Notes: a model not told the origin generated them from the sequence alone. Positions 1-5,667 are shown, numbered from the stretch's first letter. The stretch: 5,923 nucleotides of DNA from Clostridiaceae bacterium (GCA_012800135.1 JAAZJV010000101.1:1-5923); one strand, 5' to 3'. Numbers and translations are program-made.

Positions 1-264
1 CAAAACTCCCCAAAACAGGACTATCCGCCCTAAGGCAACAATTAGTTTCAAAGCCTGTATACTTAAAATACCATTTTCTGTTGGCATTCATGTCAACCAG
101 CTAAAAATCACTGTATCACATTCTACATCTTTTTAAATTCGGCGGTTAGCGAAGATCCATCTGTAAGATCCAAAAAAGTAAATTTTTCTTACTTTACGAA
201 AAGGACAGGATCTCTTTTTTTGTGACCCCGACAAAGGTGTCACACGAACATTTGAGAAGGTCGT
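1..264. other. Left-edge region without a supported gene
   Basis: This AT-rich stretch lies downstream of the minus-strand membrane-protein gene. On the plus strand one frame stays open from base 2 to a TAA at 134-136 (44 codons), and a terminator-like structure follows at 166-221, so the 3' end of an unseen plus-strand gene is possible. The peptide is not recognised, and an open stretch this short is not surprising by chance. On the minus strand an ATG near base 95 opens a frame of about 30 codons to the window edge, without a convincing Shine-Dalgarno site. I saw no tRNA or other RNA gene. Confidence 0.3.
166..221. terminator. Possible intrinsic terminator, T-tract on the plus strand
   Basis: An outer stem AGATCC (166-171) with GGATCT (208-213) encloses an inner stem AAAGTAA (175-181) with TTACTTT (189-195). 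Seven T residues (215-221) follow on the plus strand. Read on the minus strand, the inner stem is also followed by a run of T, so it could end the membrane-protein transcript (stop at 265) as well as a plus-strand transcript from beyond the left edge. The stems are AT-rich and separated by a large asymmetric loop, so the call is tentative. Confidence 0.35.
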
Positions 265-1680
265 TTATTGTCTTAGAGCGTAAAAAATCAACAGGAAGGC
301 TATGAAGATTGATTGCGCTATGAAAATCGATCGGCGTCTTTCATAAGGTTGTGACGCCGCACCGTGCAGGAACAGTGTAATCATGAATGGGTAGATCATT
401 ATGAAGTGACGAAAGGTAAACGTGGTGCTTACGACGACAAGCAGTGTGAACAAAAAGGTTAGAGACATTTTCTTCATTGAGCGAAAGCTAAAGAGGATGT
501 AGGGCAATCCGTGAAGTTGCACGACGGTGCCTATGCTGACGACGGATTCAATGACGGTGTTGAGAGAAAGTGATCGCAGAAATGGAGCGAAAATCCAGAT
601 CGGTGCCGGCATGATAAGTCCGAAAGCCATCCGTATAAAGATCCCAAAGGGAAGAAGAGGCTCTGAGAAGATAAATTGTGAAACGCCCGGGTTTGTTGTC
701 AGCAAATAGCTTGAATATTTCGTGTAAAAAAAGTTCATCATCTGAGGCAAATAGAATTGTTGCATCACGATCGGCAACGCCGCTAGGAATAGGAGAAGGC
801 AGATGAGATAGTGCCTTTTTTTGTTTTTTACCTCCATAAACAGGAAAGAGAACGCCATGATTGCCAAGATGAGAAAAAAGTTGAACTTCCTTACCCAGTA
901 TCCAATGTACAGGGCAGGCAGCGTGATAAGAGCGATCCATAGTCTATGTGGCCATGAACACGTTTTTCTAAAAAAAAGATCCCAATTGACGTACATGAAT
1001 ACGATGAGAAAAATGCCGACTGTATCGCGGAACACGTGTCCTGAAATGTACAAGGCATGTGGGAAAAGGGCGGTTAGAAGGAAAATCCGACGGCTTGTGC
1101 GCTCGTTTTGCGGGAAGTGCTTTCGGTAATAATCGGAGATCATTAAGGCTACCGCCAGCCACAAATGGACGTTGATAATGCGAAAACAGATCGTATGGTA
1201 ACCGCCGAAAAGATCACAAAAGCGCATGAGCCAAGCGAGAAGCATGAGGAAGCCTTTGTAATCAAACGACTCAAAGGCTGTTCTGGCGTTGATATCGGCC
1301 ATCGTGTACATGTCGCACTCGATCGCGTATCGGGCGTAGTTCTCAAAATATAAATCGTCGGAGCCGCCTAGGTAATAGCCGTTACGATACATTTCGAAGT
1401 TGCCGGCATAGATCAATACGACGGCACCCAATGCGATAAAAGAAGTCAGCATGAGCGCGTCCATGCTGTGCGTGTTCGGGCGATAAAAAAACAAAAGGAA
1501 AAGCGACGATAGTAAGCATACGATGGTGATGGCGATACTTTCGTAGAGCATGCCGAGTCCGATAGCGAGCAACACGTGCATCAAGATGTAGTCACGCAAG
1601 GAAAACCGATCTTGACGAACGGTCACATCATAAAAGAGTACGGCAGGAAAAAAATCCGCCTGTTTAGACTGCGCCATCAT
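265..1680 (-). CDS. Polytopic membrane protein, candidate polysaccharide polymerase or GT-C-type glycosyltransferase
   Basis: This 471-residue protein is dominated by hydrophobic helices (roughly ten or more membrane spans between residues 31 and 469), with a short polar N-terminus. No family is recognised with certainty. Visible landmarks are an acidic motif GGSDDLYFE (105-113) in what looks like an outward loop after the third span, SGHVFRD (213-219) at a membrane edge, a long loop near 306-345, and RHFIMIYP (424-431) close to the C-terminus. Paired acidic residues in an early loop, an internal RD/KD after a Ser-containing helix, and a late Arg before a Pro are seen in Wzy/EpsG-like polymerases and GT-C enzymes that use lipid-linked sugars. 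That match is an inference. The gene lies 126 bases downstream of a phosphoglycosyl transferase gene on the same strand, which supports a role in exopolysaccharide or capsule assembly at the cytoplasmic membrane. There are two adjacent ATG codons. The first is used here; AGGA lies 8 bases upstream and AAGG directly abuts it, so the second ATG is also possible. Confidence 0.75.
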   Translation of the reverse strand: MMAQSKQADFFPAVLFYDVTVRQDRFSLRDYILMHVLLAIGLGMLYESIAITIVCLLSSLFLLFFYRPNTHSMDALMLTSFIALGAVVLIYAGNFEMYRNGYYLGGSDDLYFENYARYAIECDMYTMADINARTAFESFDYKGFLMLLAWLMRFCDLFGGYHTICFRIINVHLWLAVALMISDYYRKHFPQNERTSRRIFLLTALFPHALYISGHVFRDTVGIFLIVFMYVNWDLFFRKTCSWPHRLWIALITLPALYIGYWVRKFNFFLILAIMAFSFLFMEVKNKKRHYLICLLLFLAALPIVMQQFYLPQMMNFFYTKYSSYLLTTNPGVSQFIFSEPLLPFGIFIRMAFGLIMPAPIWIFAPFLRSLSLNTVIESVVSIGTVVQLHGLPYILFSFRSMKKMSLTFLFTLLVVVSTTFTFRHFIMIYPFMITLFLHGAASQPYERRRSIFIAQSIFIAFLLIFYALRQ

Positions 1681-1746
1681 CCTTGATATCCTGTCATGAG
1701 CAAAGATCCTTTTGTCAAAAGCATTGTCGTCATTGGAATCTTTGTG

Positions 1747-1755
1747 ATTTTACCA
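1747..1755 (-). promoter_or_regulatory. Candidate extended -10 promoter upstream of the membrane-protein gene
   Basis: On the minus strand the sequence TGGTAAAAT matches an extended -10 element (TGn followed by a TATAAT-like hexamer), about 67 bases before the ATG at 1680. No good -35 sits at standard spacing. A perfect TTGACA at 1785-1780 is too far upstream (27-base gap), and its own 17-base-spaced hexamer (CACGAT) is poor. The gene may instead be read through from the upstream sugar transferase. Confidence 0.3.
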
Positions 1756-1806
1756 TATCGTGTATAATCTTGCTCTTTATGTCAAAAAGAACTGTGTATC
1801 CGTAGT

Positions 1807-2445
1807 TTAGTGGGAAGGGTTGTTTTTAACGTCTTTTCTGTGCTTTTTCTCGAGGGCGCCGGTGCCGCCTTCGACGATGCCGGATCCTTTGAAAACGCTT
1901 TTAATGGTGAGGAAAAAGCATCTGACATCCATAGAAAAGGAGAGGTTGGCTACGTACTCGCCGTCCAGCTTTGCCTTGACAGGAATCTCAAGTTCGTCTC
2001 TGCCGTGTACCTGCGCCCATCCGGTAAGTCCGGGAAGCACATCGTTCGCGCCATACCGATCGCGTTCACGAACCAAGTCATCCTGATTCCATAGCGCAGG
2101 CCGCGGTCCGATGATGCTCATGTCTCCTTTTATGATGTTGAAAAGCTGCGGCAATTCATCTAGCGATGATTTTCGAAGGAAACGGCCGCTTTTCAGGAGG
2201 TATTGCTCCGGATTCTCCAAAAGATGTGTCGGCACGTCTTTTGGCGTATCAAGGCGCATGCTCCGGAATTTATATATTGGAAAAAGGCGTTTGTGTTTGC
2301 CGATGCGCTGTTGCTTGAATAATGCCGGGCCGGGATCTTCTTTTTTAATCACACACGCGATGATGCCCATCGGGATAGCGAGCAGCACGATGGCGATCGC
2401 GCTGAAGATTATGTCGATCAGTCTTTTGAAAAAACGTTTGTACAT
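1807..2445 (-). CDS. Undecaprenyl-phosphate sugar phosphotransferase (small monotopic phosphoglycosyl transferase)
   Basis: This is a 212-residue bacterial sugar transferase of the PglC/EpsL type, close to the C-terminal catalytic domain of WcaJ/WbaP. Such enzymes transfer a sugar phosphate from a UDP-sugar to undecaprenyl phosphate, the first membrane step of exopolysaccharide, capsule or glycan assembly. Residues 10-32 form the hydrophobic re-entrant helix, with the helix-breaking Pro at 25. Family motifs follow in order: DPGPALFKQQRIG (37-49), KFRSM (59-63), the catalytic Asp-Glu pair D96-E97 in SSLDELPQL, IIGPRP (111-116) and PGLTGWAQVHGRD (138-150). Length is normal for the minimal class, so it lacks the extra N-terminal membrane domain of WcaJ. 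The sugar cannot be told from sequence. A stop codon sits immediately before ATG 2445, which fixes the 5' limit, and the next in-frame Met (26) would remove the membrane helix. The Shine-Dalgarno site is weak (AGGA about 14 bases upstream), suggesting modest translation. Confidence 0.93.
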   Translation of the reverse strand: MYKRFFKRLIDIIFSAIAIVLLAIPMGIIACVIKKEDPGPALFKQQRIGKHKRLFPIYKFRSMRLDTPKDVPTHLLENPEQYLLKSGRFLRKSSLDELPQLFNIIKGDMSIIGPRPALWNQDDLVRERDRYGANDVLPGLTGWAQVHGRDELEIPVKAKLDGEYVANLSFSMDVRCFFLTIKSVFKGSGIVEGGTGALEKKHRKDVKNNPSH

Positions 2446-2516
2446 CTAAGGTCATGCCATCCTGTTTCATGCCGTAATAATGCTCTATCTCTATAGAAAA
2501 CCCTATGACCGCTATC

Positions 2517-2543
2517 ATTCTACACTACACCGAACACTGTAAA
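2517..2543 (-). promoter_or_regulatory. Weak candidate promoter for the sugar transferase gene
   Basis: On the minus strand, TTTACA (2543-2538) and TAGAAT (2522-2517) resemble -35 and -10 hexamers, but the spacer is only 15 bases. They lie about 70 to 100 bases before ATG 2445. The pair sits inside an 8-base inverted repeat, TGACCGCT at 2506-2513 and AGCGGTCA at 2560-2567, which could be operator half-sites or a coincidence. Confidence 0.3.
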
Positions 2544-2594
2544 AAGAGGGTGAAAGAGAAGCGGTCAAATGATCACCAGTGCTCAACAGGACAT

Positions 2595-2631
2595 AAAAGA
2601 GGCTGAGGTTTTAGAGTCCTCAGCCCCTTTT
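2595..2631. terminator. Bidirectional rho-independent terminator
   Basis: A perfect 8-bp GC-rich stem, GGCTGAGG (2601-2608) with CCTCAGCC (2618-2625), encloses a 9-base loop. It is flanked by AAAAG on the left and CTTTT on the right, so a T-run follows the hairpin on both strands. It lies about 90 bases past the stop of the YegP-like gene (2724) and about 120 bases before the promoter region of the sugar transferase. Its main job is probably to end the YegP-like transcript before it enters the polysaccharide genes. Confidence 0.88.
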
Positions 2632-2723
2632 ATATTCCGTTTAACAATAATGATCAGAATAATTTCTTAGTTGATTTAAGAATGCCGCCGGCATTTTCGG
2701 CGGACAGCTTTAACCATATACCG

Positions 2724-3098
2724 TTAATAACTCTTTTCAACCTTCGCATCCACTGCGTTTTTCCTAACGCTTTCAATACCGTTGAGACAACCAGCCTTAG
2801 CTTTGTAACCCTCGGAAACGGCAATTATTTCGCCGTTTCTTGCTTTTAGCCGAAAACGAAACTCGCCCGCCTTATCTTTGAACATTTCAAATTTGGGGTT
2901 AACGGCTGTTTTGACAGGATCCGCGGTCTGATCTTCGAAGTTTGCGATGGGAGCATTTTTGGAAACGCTCTCAATGCCATTGAGGCATGAGTCTTCGGCG
3001 ACATATACCTCTGATGTGGCAATTATTTCACCATTATTAGCTACAAGATTAAACGCGTACCCCATATTCTTCGTCCTGTTGATTACAAACTTTCCCAT
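2724..3098 (-). CDS. YegP-like protein with two DUF1508 repeats
   Basis: This is a small soluble protein of 124 residues made of two copies of the DUF1508 module, at about 3-49 and 70-115. The modules share NGEIIA(T/V)SExY near 22-32 and 88-98, and CLNGIESVxKNA at 38-49 and 104-115. E. coli YegP (about 110 residues) has the same two-repeat layout and a similar wording (NGE, TSE, GIxSV). The biochemical role of the family is unknown, so none is given here. The linker between repeats is longer than in YegP and is acidic at first (NFEDQTADPVKT). The start ATG at 3098 has an excellent Shine-Dalgarno site, AGGGAG, 6 bases upstream. The gene has its own promoter and terminator, is divergent from the Nudix-MazG gene, and appears to be a single-gene transcript. 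Confidence 0.9.
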   Translation of the reverse strand: MGKFVINRTKNMGYAFNLVANNGEIIATSEVYVAEDSCLNGIESVSKNAPIANFEDQTADPVKTAVNPKFEMFKDKAGEFRFRLKARNGEIIAVSEGYKAKAGCLNGIESVRKNAVDAKVEKSY

Positions 3099-3130
3099 AA
3101 TTCACTCCCTTCATTTAAGTGATTGAATAT

Positions 3131-3159
3131 ATTTTAATATTATATGCGACAACATTCAA
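3131..3159 (-). promoter_or_regulatory. Promoter of the YegP-like gene
   Basis: On the minus strand, TTGAAT (3159-3154) and TAAAAT (3136-3131) are separated by exactly 17 bases, a good vegetative-sigma promoter. The -10 lies 33 bases upstream of the ATG at 3098, in very AT-rich DNA. A TATAAT also occurs just upstream of this -10 but has no -35 at suitable spacing. Confidence 0.6.
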
Positions 3160-3222
3160 CCTCATATTCTTAGAAAACGGATCGTTTTTTATTAGCGATC
3201 TCGTGTTGTGTTTATTCGTGCA

Positions 3223-3231
3223 TGGTAGAAT
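3223..3231 (+). promoter_or_regulatory. Candidate extended -10 promoter of the Nudix-MazG gene
   Basis: TGGTAGAAT is an extended -10 element (TGn plus TAGAAT) about 45 bases before ATG 3277. The hexamer 17 bases upstream (GTGTTG) is a poor -35, which an extended -10 could compensate for. This is the only plausible plus-strand promoter in the 178-base divergent spacer. Confidence 0.45.
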
Positions 3232-3276
3232 GACACGAGGTTAAGAAATTTTTGGAAAGGAAGTGAAGATCGGCCA

Positions 3277-4617
3277 ATGAAAATGTCGAATCAACTGATT
3301 GAACGATCCTGTGGGGCGATCGTGTTCCGTCTTTTTGGAGGTCGATTGCAGGTATTGATGGTGCGCCACTATGCCGGCCATTGGTCTTTTCCGAAAGGGC
3401 ATGTGGAGGGACGTGAGACGGACAAGGAAACGGCCGTTCGAGAAGTTTTAGAAGAGACCGGGATAAAAATCGCGATACTTTCCGATTTCATTGAAGAATC
3501 TACCTATGAGCCGCGGCGGGGAGTAAAGAAGACCGTTCGCTTTTTTATTGGCGATTATGTAGGCGGTGAGCTCTTGCCGCAGCAGGAGGAAGTTTCTGAC
3601 GCAAAGTGGATGACGCCGGAGGAAGTCCTTGAGCTGCTGACGTTTGACCGAGATCGCGAGATTTTTTGCAGTGCGCTTTCACATATCGGTTTTGCTTTGG
3701 TATGTGACGGTGACGATACTTTTACACTGAAGTTACACTACACAGTGGATGAACTATTGCATATTATGCGTTTTCTTCGCAGCGATGAGGGATGTCCATG
3801 GGATCGTGAACAGACTCATGAAAGCATTGCAGGAAACATGCTTGAAGAGGCTTATGAGGTTGTCGACGCGATCATGAGCGGCAACAAAGAAGATCTTTGC
3901 GAGGAACTTGGAGATGTCCTCATGCAAGTAGTGTTTCACGCGAGCATGGCTGAAGATGAGGGTCTCTTCGATTTTGACGACGTCGTTTCAGGCATTTGTC
4001 GTAAATTGATTTCACGGCATTCACATCTTTTCGGTGACGATCAGGCGAAAACGCCGGAAGAAGTGCTTTCCATTTGGAATAAAAATAAAGACAGAGAAAA
4101 AGGGTTTAGCAGTGTGCGCGAATCGATGGAGGCTGTGTCGCGCGCTCTTCCCGCGCTGACACGTTCTTTGAAGCTCCAGAAGCGAGCAGCGCGAGTCGGT
4201 TTTGATTGGCCTGATGCAACAGGGGCGCTCAATAAAATAAAAGAAGAGTATGGCGAGCTTCTTGACGCCTTGGCTATCTGCCGGAGTATTGATGCGTCAA
4301 GGGCTGATCGGCAGGTTGAAGTTGCGGGTATCTTGAGTACTTCGAAGAATCCTTCAGATGATTCCGACATCAGTCAGTCTCTTTATTCTGCGAAACGAGA
4401 GGCTGTGGAAGAGGCGGGAGATCTGCTCTTTGCCGTCGTAAATGCGCTGCGCCTCTCCGGTATCGATCCTGAAACAGCGCTTACGATGTCATCGGAAAAA
4501 TTCATAAGAAGATTTTCGGAGGTGGAACGACTCGCATTATCTGATGGCCGAAAGCTGGAGTCGATGACCTTGGAAGAGATGGATATGCTTTGGAAAAAGA
4601 CAAAAGCGGAAGAATGA
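3277..4617 (+). CDS. mazG: Nudix hydrolase fused to a two-domain MazG nucleoside triphosphate pyrophosphohydrolase
   Basis: This 446-residue fusion joins two nucleotide-cleaning enzymes. Residues 8-132 are a Nudix domain close to Ap4A-hydrolase-like proteins. The Nudix box is complete at 41-63 (G41, E47, R55-E56, E59-E60, G62), preceded by HWSFPK. Residues 153-446 are a MazG protein, which hydrolyses NTPs or dNTPs to the monophosphate and pyrophosphate. The first MazG domain opens with LRSDEGCPWDREQTHES and has the metal-binding set E190, E191, E194, E210 and D213. The second has E323, E324, E327, E379 and D382, and ends with the usual helix after LRLSGIDPETAL. Between E327 and E379 lies an unusually long polar stretch. 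In Bacillus, YabN pairs MazG with a tetrapyrrole methylase domain at the N-terminus; here a Nudix domain takes that place. ATG 3277 has AAAGGAAG about 13 bases upstream; ATG 3283 is an alternative. It is the first gene of the mazG-rqcP-divIC block. Confidence 0.93.
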   Translation: MKMSNQLIERSCGAIVFRLFGGRLQVLMVRHYAGHWSFPKGHVEGRETDKETAVREVLEETGIKIAILSDFIEESTYEPRRGVKKTVRFFIGDYVGGELLPQQEEVSDAKWMTPEEVLELLTFDRDREIFCSALSHIGFALVCDGDDTFTLKLHYTVDELLHIMRFLRSDEGCPWDREQTHESIAGNMLEEAYEVVDAIMSGNKEDLCEELGDVLMQVVFHASMAEDEGLFDFDDVVSGICRKLISRHSHLFGDDQAKTPEEVLSIWNKNKDREKGFSSVRESMEAVSRALPALTRSLKLQKRAARVGFDWPDATGALNKIKEEYGELLDALAICRSIDASRADRQVEVAGILSTSKNPSDDSDISQSLYSAKREAVEEAGDLLFAVVNALRLSGIDPETALTMSSEKFIRRFSEVERLALSDGRKLESMTLEEMDMLWKKTKAEE

Positions 4618-4808
4618 TCGACTGAGCACCTGAAACGACGAAGTCCTCGAAAAAATTGTGACGACGTCTCTCTGACGGCGAATTCGCGAACGATTTGACG
4701 ATTAACTATGCTGCCCAGTCAGCGATGCCGTGAAGATTCTGAGAACCTGATGAAAACGGAAAGAATTGGCATTGGGAGCGATTTGATAAGAAAAGGATAG
4801 GAACGACG
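4618..4808 (+). other. Spacer between mazG and rqcP
   Basis: These 191 bases hold no supported gene. Some Bacillota carry an HU (hup) gene at this place, but no HU-like peptide is readable in the plus-strand frames. A 16-codon frame (4750-4800) ends just before rqcP and has no proper ribosome binding site. A 10-base palindrome, GCGAATTCGC, sits at 4678-4687, and I see no clear terminator, so read-through from mazG into rqcP is possible. Confidence 0.4.
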
Positions 4809-5060
4809 ATGAGACTGGATAAATTCTTAAAGGTATCGCGCATTGTGAAGCGCAGGACGGTTGCCAATGAGATGGCGTCCGCCGGCCGCATTGATGTCAA
4901 CGGCAAACAGGCAAAGCCTGGCACGGATGTCAAAGTAGGCGACGTCCTTGACATCGGTTTTGGACAGAATCGGACGCGCGTTCGCATTCTGGAGATTCGG
5001 GAACATGTACGAAAAGAAGAGGCTTCCTCTTTATTTGAAGTGCTTCCTGTAGAAGACTGA
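4809..5060 (+). CDS. rqcP: RqcP (YabO), S4-domain ribosome-associated quality-control factor
   Basis: This 83-residue protein is nearly all S4 RNA-binding fold. It opens with MRLDKFLKVSRIVKRR (1-16), followed by the S4 core GRIDVNGKQAKPGTDVKVGD (26-45) and a short KKEEA-like tail (RKEEASSLFEV). It resembles B. subtilis YabO/RqcP in both wording and length (86 residues there). RqcP works with RqcH on obstructed 50S subunits, where it helps tRNA and peptide movement during alanine tailing of stalled chains. The basic residues R2, K5, R15 and R16 that contact RNA in this family are present. The start ATG 4809 has two purine-rich sites, AAAAGGA and TAGGA, the latter 6 bases upstream. Its position after mazG and before divIC matches the conserved Bacillota order. 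A possible terminator follows, so it may share the mazG transcript. Confidence 0.93.
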   Translation: MRLDKFLKVSRIVKRRTVANEMASAGRIDVNGKQAKPGTDVKVGDVLDIGFGQNRTRVRILEIREHVRKEEASSLFEVLPVED

Positions 5061-5081
5061 TCGCCTATTTGGTACGTATTT

Positions 5082-5114
5082 AAGCATGCATCAAGAGGGA
5101 TATTTGCTTTTTTT
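5082..5114 (+). terminator. Possible terminator after rqcP
   Basis: AAGCA (5082-5086) can pair with TGCTT (5105-5109), with a small inner ATC/GAT pairing, and the downstream arm runs into seven T residues (5108-5114). The stem is short and imperfect, so this is weak. A separate divIC promoter further on is consistent with a transcript end here. Confidence 0.3.
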
Positions 5115-5169
5115 CATAACCTAACTCAACCGTTTTTTCATAACCTAATTTAACCGCATCAAGAGAGAT
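5088..5169. repeat. Two tandem 24-base repeats flanked by a 14-base direct repeat
   Basis: Bases 5109-5132 and 5133-5156 are direct tandem copies, 22 of 24 bases identical, differing at 5125/5149 and 5127/5151. Each begins TTTTTTCATAACCTAA and ends AACCG. They are bracketed by GCATCAAGAGGGAT (5088-5101) and GCATCAAGAGAGAT (5156-5169), 13 of 14 identical and also in direct orientation. The block is non-coding and AT-rich. Adjacent near-identical subrepeats resemble transposase-binding sites near the ends of some insertion sequences, for example IS21-type, so an element remnant is possible. No transposase or inverted terminal repeat is visible here. Confidence 0.8.
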
Positions 5170-5179
5170 GTCCCTTAAT

Positions 5180-5194
5180 ATTACAGTCTGTAAT
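5180..5194. repeat. 7-1-7 palindrome, candidate operator
   Basis: ATTACAGTCTGTAAT is a perfect inverted repeat with one central base. It lies 44 bases upstream of the divIC -35 hexamer. TACA/TGTA half-sites are used by several dimeric bacterial repressors, but no regulator is encoded in the window and the distance is long for direct repression, so function is unproven. Confidence 0.4.
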
Positions 5195-5237
5195 TCAACT
5201 GAAATAATATAGCCGGAGGAATAAGACACCTTTTTGT

Positions 5238-5266
5238 TTGCAAAAGTGGTACTGCTGTACTATCAT
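5238..5266 (+). promoter_or_regulatory. Promoter of divIC
   Basis: TTGCAA (5238-5243) and TATCAT (5261-5266) are separated by exactly 17 bases, a good vegetative-sigma promoter 41 bases before ATG 5307. A small dyad, ATGGT (5265-5269) and ACCAT (5274-5278), overlaps the end of the -10 and could take part in control. Confidence 0.6.
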
Positions 5267-5306
5267 GGTAACCACCATTAACAGGACGTCAGGTTGACAG
5301 GTATAC

Positions 5307-5627
5307 ATGATGAGCCAACGGCAAGCCCAAAGCAGCATCAAGAATCAACGCCGGACGACCCCGGTCTTTTTGCTTCGCTTTTTTGTTGGCATCAGTGCCA
5401 TTATTATTCTGGCGCTTTGTTTTTCTACTTTCCTTAAGCAGCAAAACGAGTTTGCTGTTTTATCGAAGGAAAGACGCCGACTTGAAAAAGAGCGAGACGA
5501 ACTTGCCGATGATTATGAAATGCTCAAAAACCTTAACGAGATGGCGGACAGCGATATCTATATCGAGCACATCGCTCGACAATACTTAGATATGGTGCGA
5601 CCCGGCGAATTTTTAATCATAGAATAA
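5307..5627 (+). CDS. divIC: DivIC/FtsB-family septum formation initiator
   Basis: This 106-residue bitopic protein belongs to the DivIC/FtsB family. The cytoplasmic tail (1-18) is basic, one membrane helix runs from about 19 to 42, and an outward coiled coil (about 44-80, rich in Glu, Lys, Arg and Leu) follows. The C-terminal family signature is DIYIEHIARQYLDMVRPGEFLII (83-105). DivIC forms a complex with FtsL and DivIB at the division septum and helps activate septal peptidoglycan synthesis. Two adjacent ATG codons occur (5307, 5310); the first is used. The Shine-Dalgarno site is weak (ACAGGT, about 5 bases before the ATG). The gene ends in a tandem TAA TAA. Its place after rqcP fits the Bacillota order, without yabP and yabQ. 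It has its own promoter, and a cysteine hydrolase gene begins 46 bases after it. Confidence 0.92.
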   Translation: MMSQRQAQSSIKNQRRTTPVFLLRFFVGISAIIILALCFSTFLKQQNEFAVLSKERRRLEKERDELADDYEMLKNLNEMADSDIYIEHIARQYLDMVRPGEFLIIE

Positions 5628-5660
5628 TAAGGAGTCGGAGAATTCGACTTTGATGGACGA

Positions 5661-5667
5661 AGGGAGG
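5661..5667 (+). promoter_or_regulatory. Strong ribosome binding site of the cysteine hydrolase gene
   Basis: AGGGAGG lies 6 bases before ATG 5674. An in-frame ATG at 5653 would add seven residues, but its nearest Shine-Dalgarno match (AAGGAG, 5629-5634) is 18 bases away, so 5674 is the preferred start. Confidence 0.8.

Noticed and set aside
2..136. Open plus-strand frame from the left edge to TAA 134-136
   Set aside because: Only 44 codons, no recognised motif, and a frame this long is expected by chance often enough.
222..242. GTGAC / GTCAC hairpin near the left end
   Set aside because: It has a mismatch and no T-run follows it on either strand, so it is not a convincing terminator.
548..1346. 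Several open frames on both strands inside the membrane-protein gene
   Set aside because: They overlap the 471-residue frame, lack domain features and ribosome binding sites, and look like shadows.
1810..2449. Plus-strand frames opposite the sugar transferase gene
   Set aside because: The minus-strand frame has every family motif; the opposite frames have none.
2685..2703. Hairpin CCGCCG / CGGCGG just after the YegP-like gene
   Set aside because: The 6-bp stem has no T-run on the minus strand, and the better terminator lies at 2595-2631.
3180..3200. GATCG / CGATC inverted repeat in the divergent promoter region
   Set aside because: Only 5 bp with an 11-base loop; not distinguishable from chance.
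4706..4987. Minus-strand 93-codon frame overlapping rqcP
   Set aside because: It is antisense to the well-supported RqcP gene and has no recognisable domain.
5088..5169. CRISPR array
   Set aside because: Only two tandem units that abut directly, with no spacers between them and no cas genes.
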